Part shown: piece after piece, positions 62,670 to 64,000 of the stretch | How positions within the stretch are numbered: the first letter of the stretch is position 1 | How the letters are laid out: each line of letters starts with the position of its first letter | Source of the DNA: an uncultured Bacteroides sp. | GTDB lineage: Bacteria; Bacteroidota; Bacteroidia; Bacteroidales; Bacteroidaceae | Direction: 5' to 3' | Assembly (NCBI RefSeq): GCF_900547205.1 | Contig: NZ_URFY01000001.1 | Span: 127,901-191,900 of the forward strand | DNA length: 64,000 bases | Program-made: the position numbers and the translations under genes | The notes under the pieces: generated by a model | Database searches by the model: none | The model's input: only the letters and a program-made list of their open reading frames with translations | What the model was told of the DNA's origin: nothing

Positions 62670-63896
62670 ATGAAAAACTTAATACCCCTTCTTCTCTTAT
62701 GCCTACTGGCAAGTTGCACTTCTCAGAAGCCAACAGATAATGCATCTCTTCCTGTACTTAACATTGCAGAAGATGATTATCTCACCCGTAAAATAGACAT
62801 CCATGATATTGCGGATGTGGAGTACATCGCTTTGGAGTCGTCGGATAGTACATTGATTGGCTCGTCTTACAAATTTATTTCAGATAAGTATGTTGTGGTG
62901 AGTGATTTCGTCACTGGTGGTAATATCTATTTCTTTGATCACTCCGGCAAATTTCTGTGGAAGTTTAATAAAAGAGGATCAGGTTCGGGGGGAGTTTAGC
63001 TTTTTAAATCTGGCTATTGTTGACTTCGAAACGAATGAGTGCTATGTTAATGATGTCAGTAAAAAAATGTTGTATGTGTATTCTCTTAAGGGTGACTATA
63101 AGCGCACAATCTCTCTAACAAATGAAATTAAGGAGCCGAAAGATGTCATGACTTTCAGTATTATACTTAATTATGATAAAGACCATTTGCTTGGATATAA
63201 TCTAGCTACTGTTACCTTTGTCCGAGAATTGCCCGGTAGATGCCCTTATTATCTGATTAATAAAAAAATGGTAGTCGCCAACCTCTAAATTTGAAAATAC
63301 GGAATGGACTTACTAATCAAATTTTTGATGGAAAAGGTGACCGGATTGGGAAATTGATTCATTACCCATTAATGCTAAATGGTGATGAATGCTGGATTTC
63401 TGAGTTGTCTTGCGATACAATTTATTCTTTAGTAGATAAACAATTGGTTCCAAAAGCTATACGAAATCCTTCTGTTCATTCTACTACACCCCCTCTTGTC
63501 GTTTTCCCTAGTGGCTTTAATGACTATTTTTTCGTTTTTGATGTTGCCCCGTTGTCAGTAAGTGAAAGAAACTCGAGGATGCCTAAGAATAGTAAGACAT
63601 TAGTCTGGAATCGCCTTACAAATCAATTGGAAAGATGGGAACTTTATAATTCAGATATTATGTCACCAGATTACTCAATGAATATCCCTGTGCTTCCCTA
63701 TGGTGGAGTGATGAAAAATTGTGGTGTGATGACATGTGGGGCGGAAGGGCTAATAAACTGTTATAAGAATAATGCATTGAAAGGAAGATTGAAAGAAATA
63801 GCTTCAAGACTACAGGAGGAGGATAATAGAGTAATTGTTTATGTGAAATATAACAAAGAGAAGCTCCTGAAGGTTTTGTCAGAATCACCGCAGTAG
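62670..63896 (+). pseudogene. 6-bladed beta-propeller lipoprotein C, two frameshifts
   Basis: Read across three frames, this encodes a lipoprotein of about 408 residues (lipobox LLASC), the same length class as propellers A and B. The first segment has YIALESSDSTLIGSSYKF and FDHSGKFLWKFNKRGSG and shifts at a run of six G (62987-62992). Removing one G continues into GEFSFLNLAIVDFETNECYV. The second break is at a run of seven A (63262-63268); one added base restores NKKDGSRQPLNLKIRNG. The shifts compensate, so the last segment returns to the original frame and runs to the TAG at 63896. Sequencing error in homopolymers is as likely as true decay. Confidence 0.8.
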
Positions 63897-63916
63897 GAGC
63901 TTGGACTCACTCAACT

Positions 63917-63970
63917 GTCGCATTTATAACTTGAACTCAGGCTTGGCTGAATTCAAGTTATAAATGCGAC
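63917..63970. terminator. 54-base perfect hairpin
   Basis: Arms 63917-63935 and 63952-63970 pair perfectly over 19 bp, and TCAG/CTGA extends the pairing inside the loop. It lies 21 bases after the propeller C stop. A T run comes only about 24 bases later, so it may be a terminator or a dispersed palindrome. Confidence 0.6.
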
Positions 63971-64000
63971 ACCTCCTCTATTATAAATTCAAACTTTTTT

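Overview
The window looks like a chromosomal segment of a gut Bacteroides (B. thetaiotaomicron/ovatus-like). The reasons are SusC/SusD pairs with ECF sigma/FecR regulators, many lipoprotein signal peptides, the Bacteroides -7 promoter element TAnnTTTG upstream of many genes, a DUF3108 protein, HU-like wHTH proteins and weak ribosome binding sites. Species is inferred from gene content only. No tRNA, rRNA, CRISPR array or complete insertion sequence was found.

Left part (1-20.5 kb), mostly housekeeping and envelope. A porin-like barrel and a tRNA-dihydrouridine synthase lie on the minus strand, divergent from a CBM9-like protein. A minus-strand RND efflux operon (adaptor, pump, outer-membrane factor) is followed 18 bases later by an lpxA-type acyltransferase. 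Next come a GH2 beta-galactosidase, two HU-like proteins, a secreted S41-like protein, an Ig-like lipoprotein overlapping a DUF3108 protein, and a hotdog thioesterase. Intergenic DNA holds two arrays of 22-bp palindromic tandem repeats, a degenerate Bacteroides dispersed palindrome and the start of a deleted DUF1016-type gene.

Middle part (20.6-45.8 kb), two consecutive polysaccharide/glycoprotein utilisation loci of the same design. Each has an ECF sigma factor, a FecR anti-sigma, a SusC with an N-terminal STN signalling domain, a SusD and an Fn3/discoidin-like surface lipoprotein, followed by a different enzyme set. Locus 1 has an M60 mucinase-type metallopeptidase, an 824-residue lipoprotein of unknown function and a Tat-exported phosphodiesterase. 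Locus 2 has a serine-type sulfatase. The enzymes point to sulfated host glycoproteins (mucin-like) as targets. A small promoter / 30-codon ORF / terminator unit separates the loci.

Right part (45.9-64 kb). cysS is followed by a two-component system (OmpR/PhoB-type regulator and histidine kinase). Divergent from it is a modified-peptide gene cluster of the GG-Bacteroidales type: two GG-leader precursor peptides, two GT2/GT7C-like and two GT4 glycosyltransferases, two short LanC-like proteins, 6-bladed beta-propeller lipoproteins, a radical SAM/SPASM maturase, its pseudo-rSAM partner and a sulfotransferase. Both promoters of the cluster carry three direct repeats at exact 11-bp spacing, each placed the same distance from a -7 element. 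That is the layout expected for the neighbouring PhoB-type regulator. The radical SAM gene has an in-frame stop close to its natural start, and a third propeller gene is broken by two compensating frameshifts in homopolymer runs. A glycosylated and possibly sulfated secreted peptide under two-component control is the most unusual system in the window. No exporter or leader peptidase is visible here.
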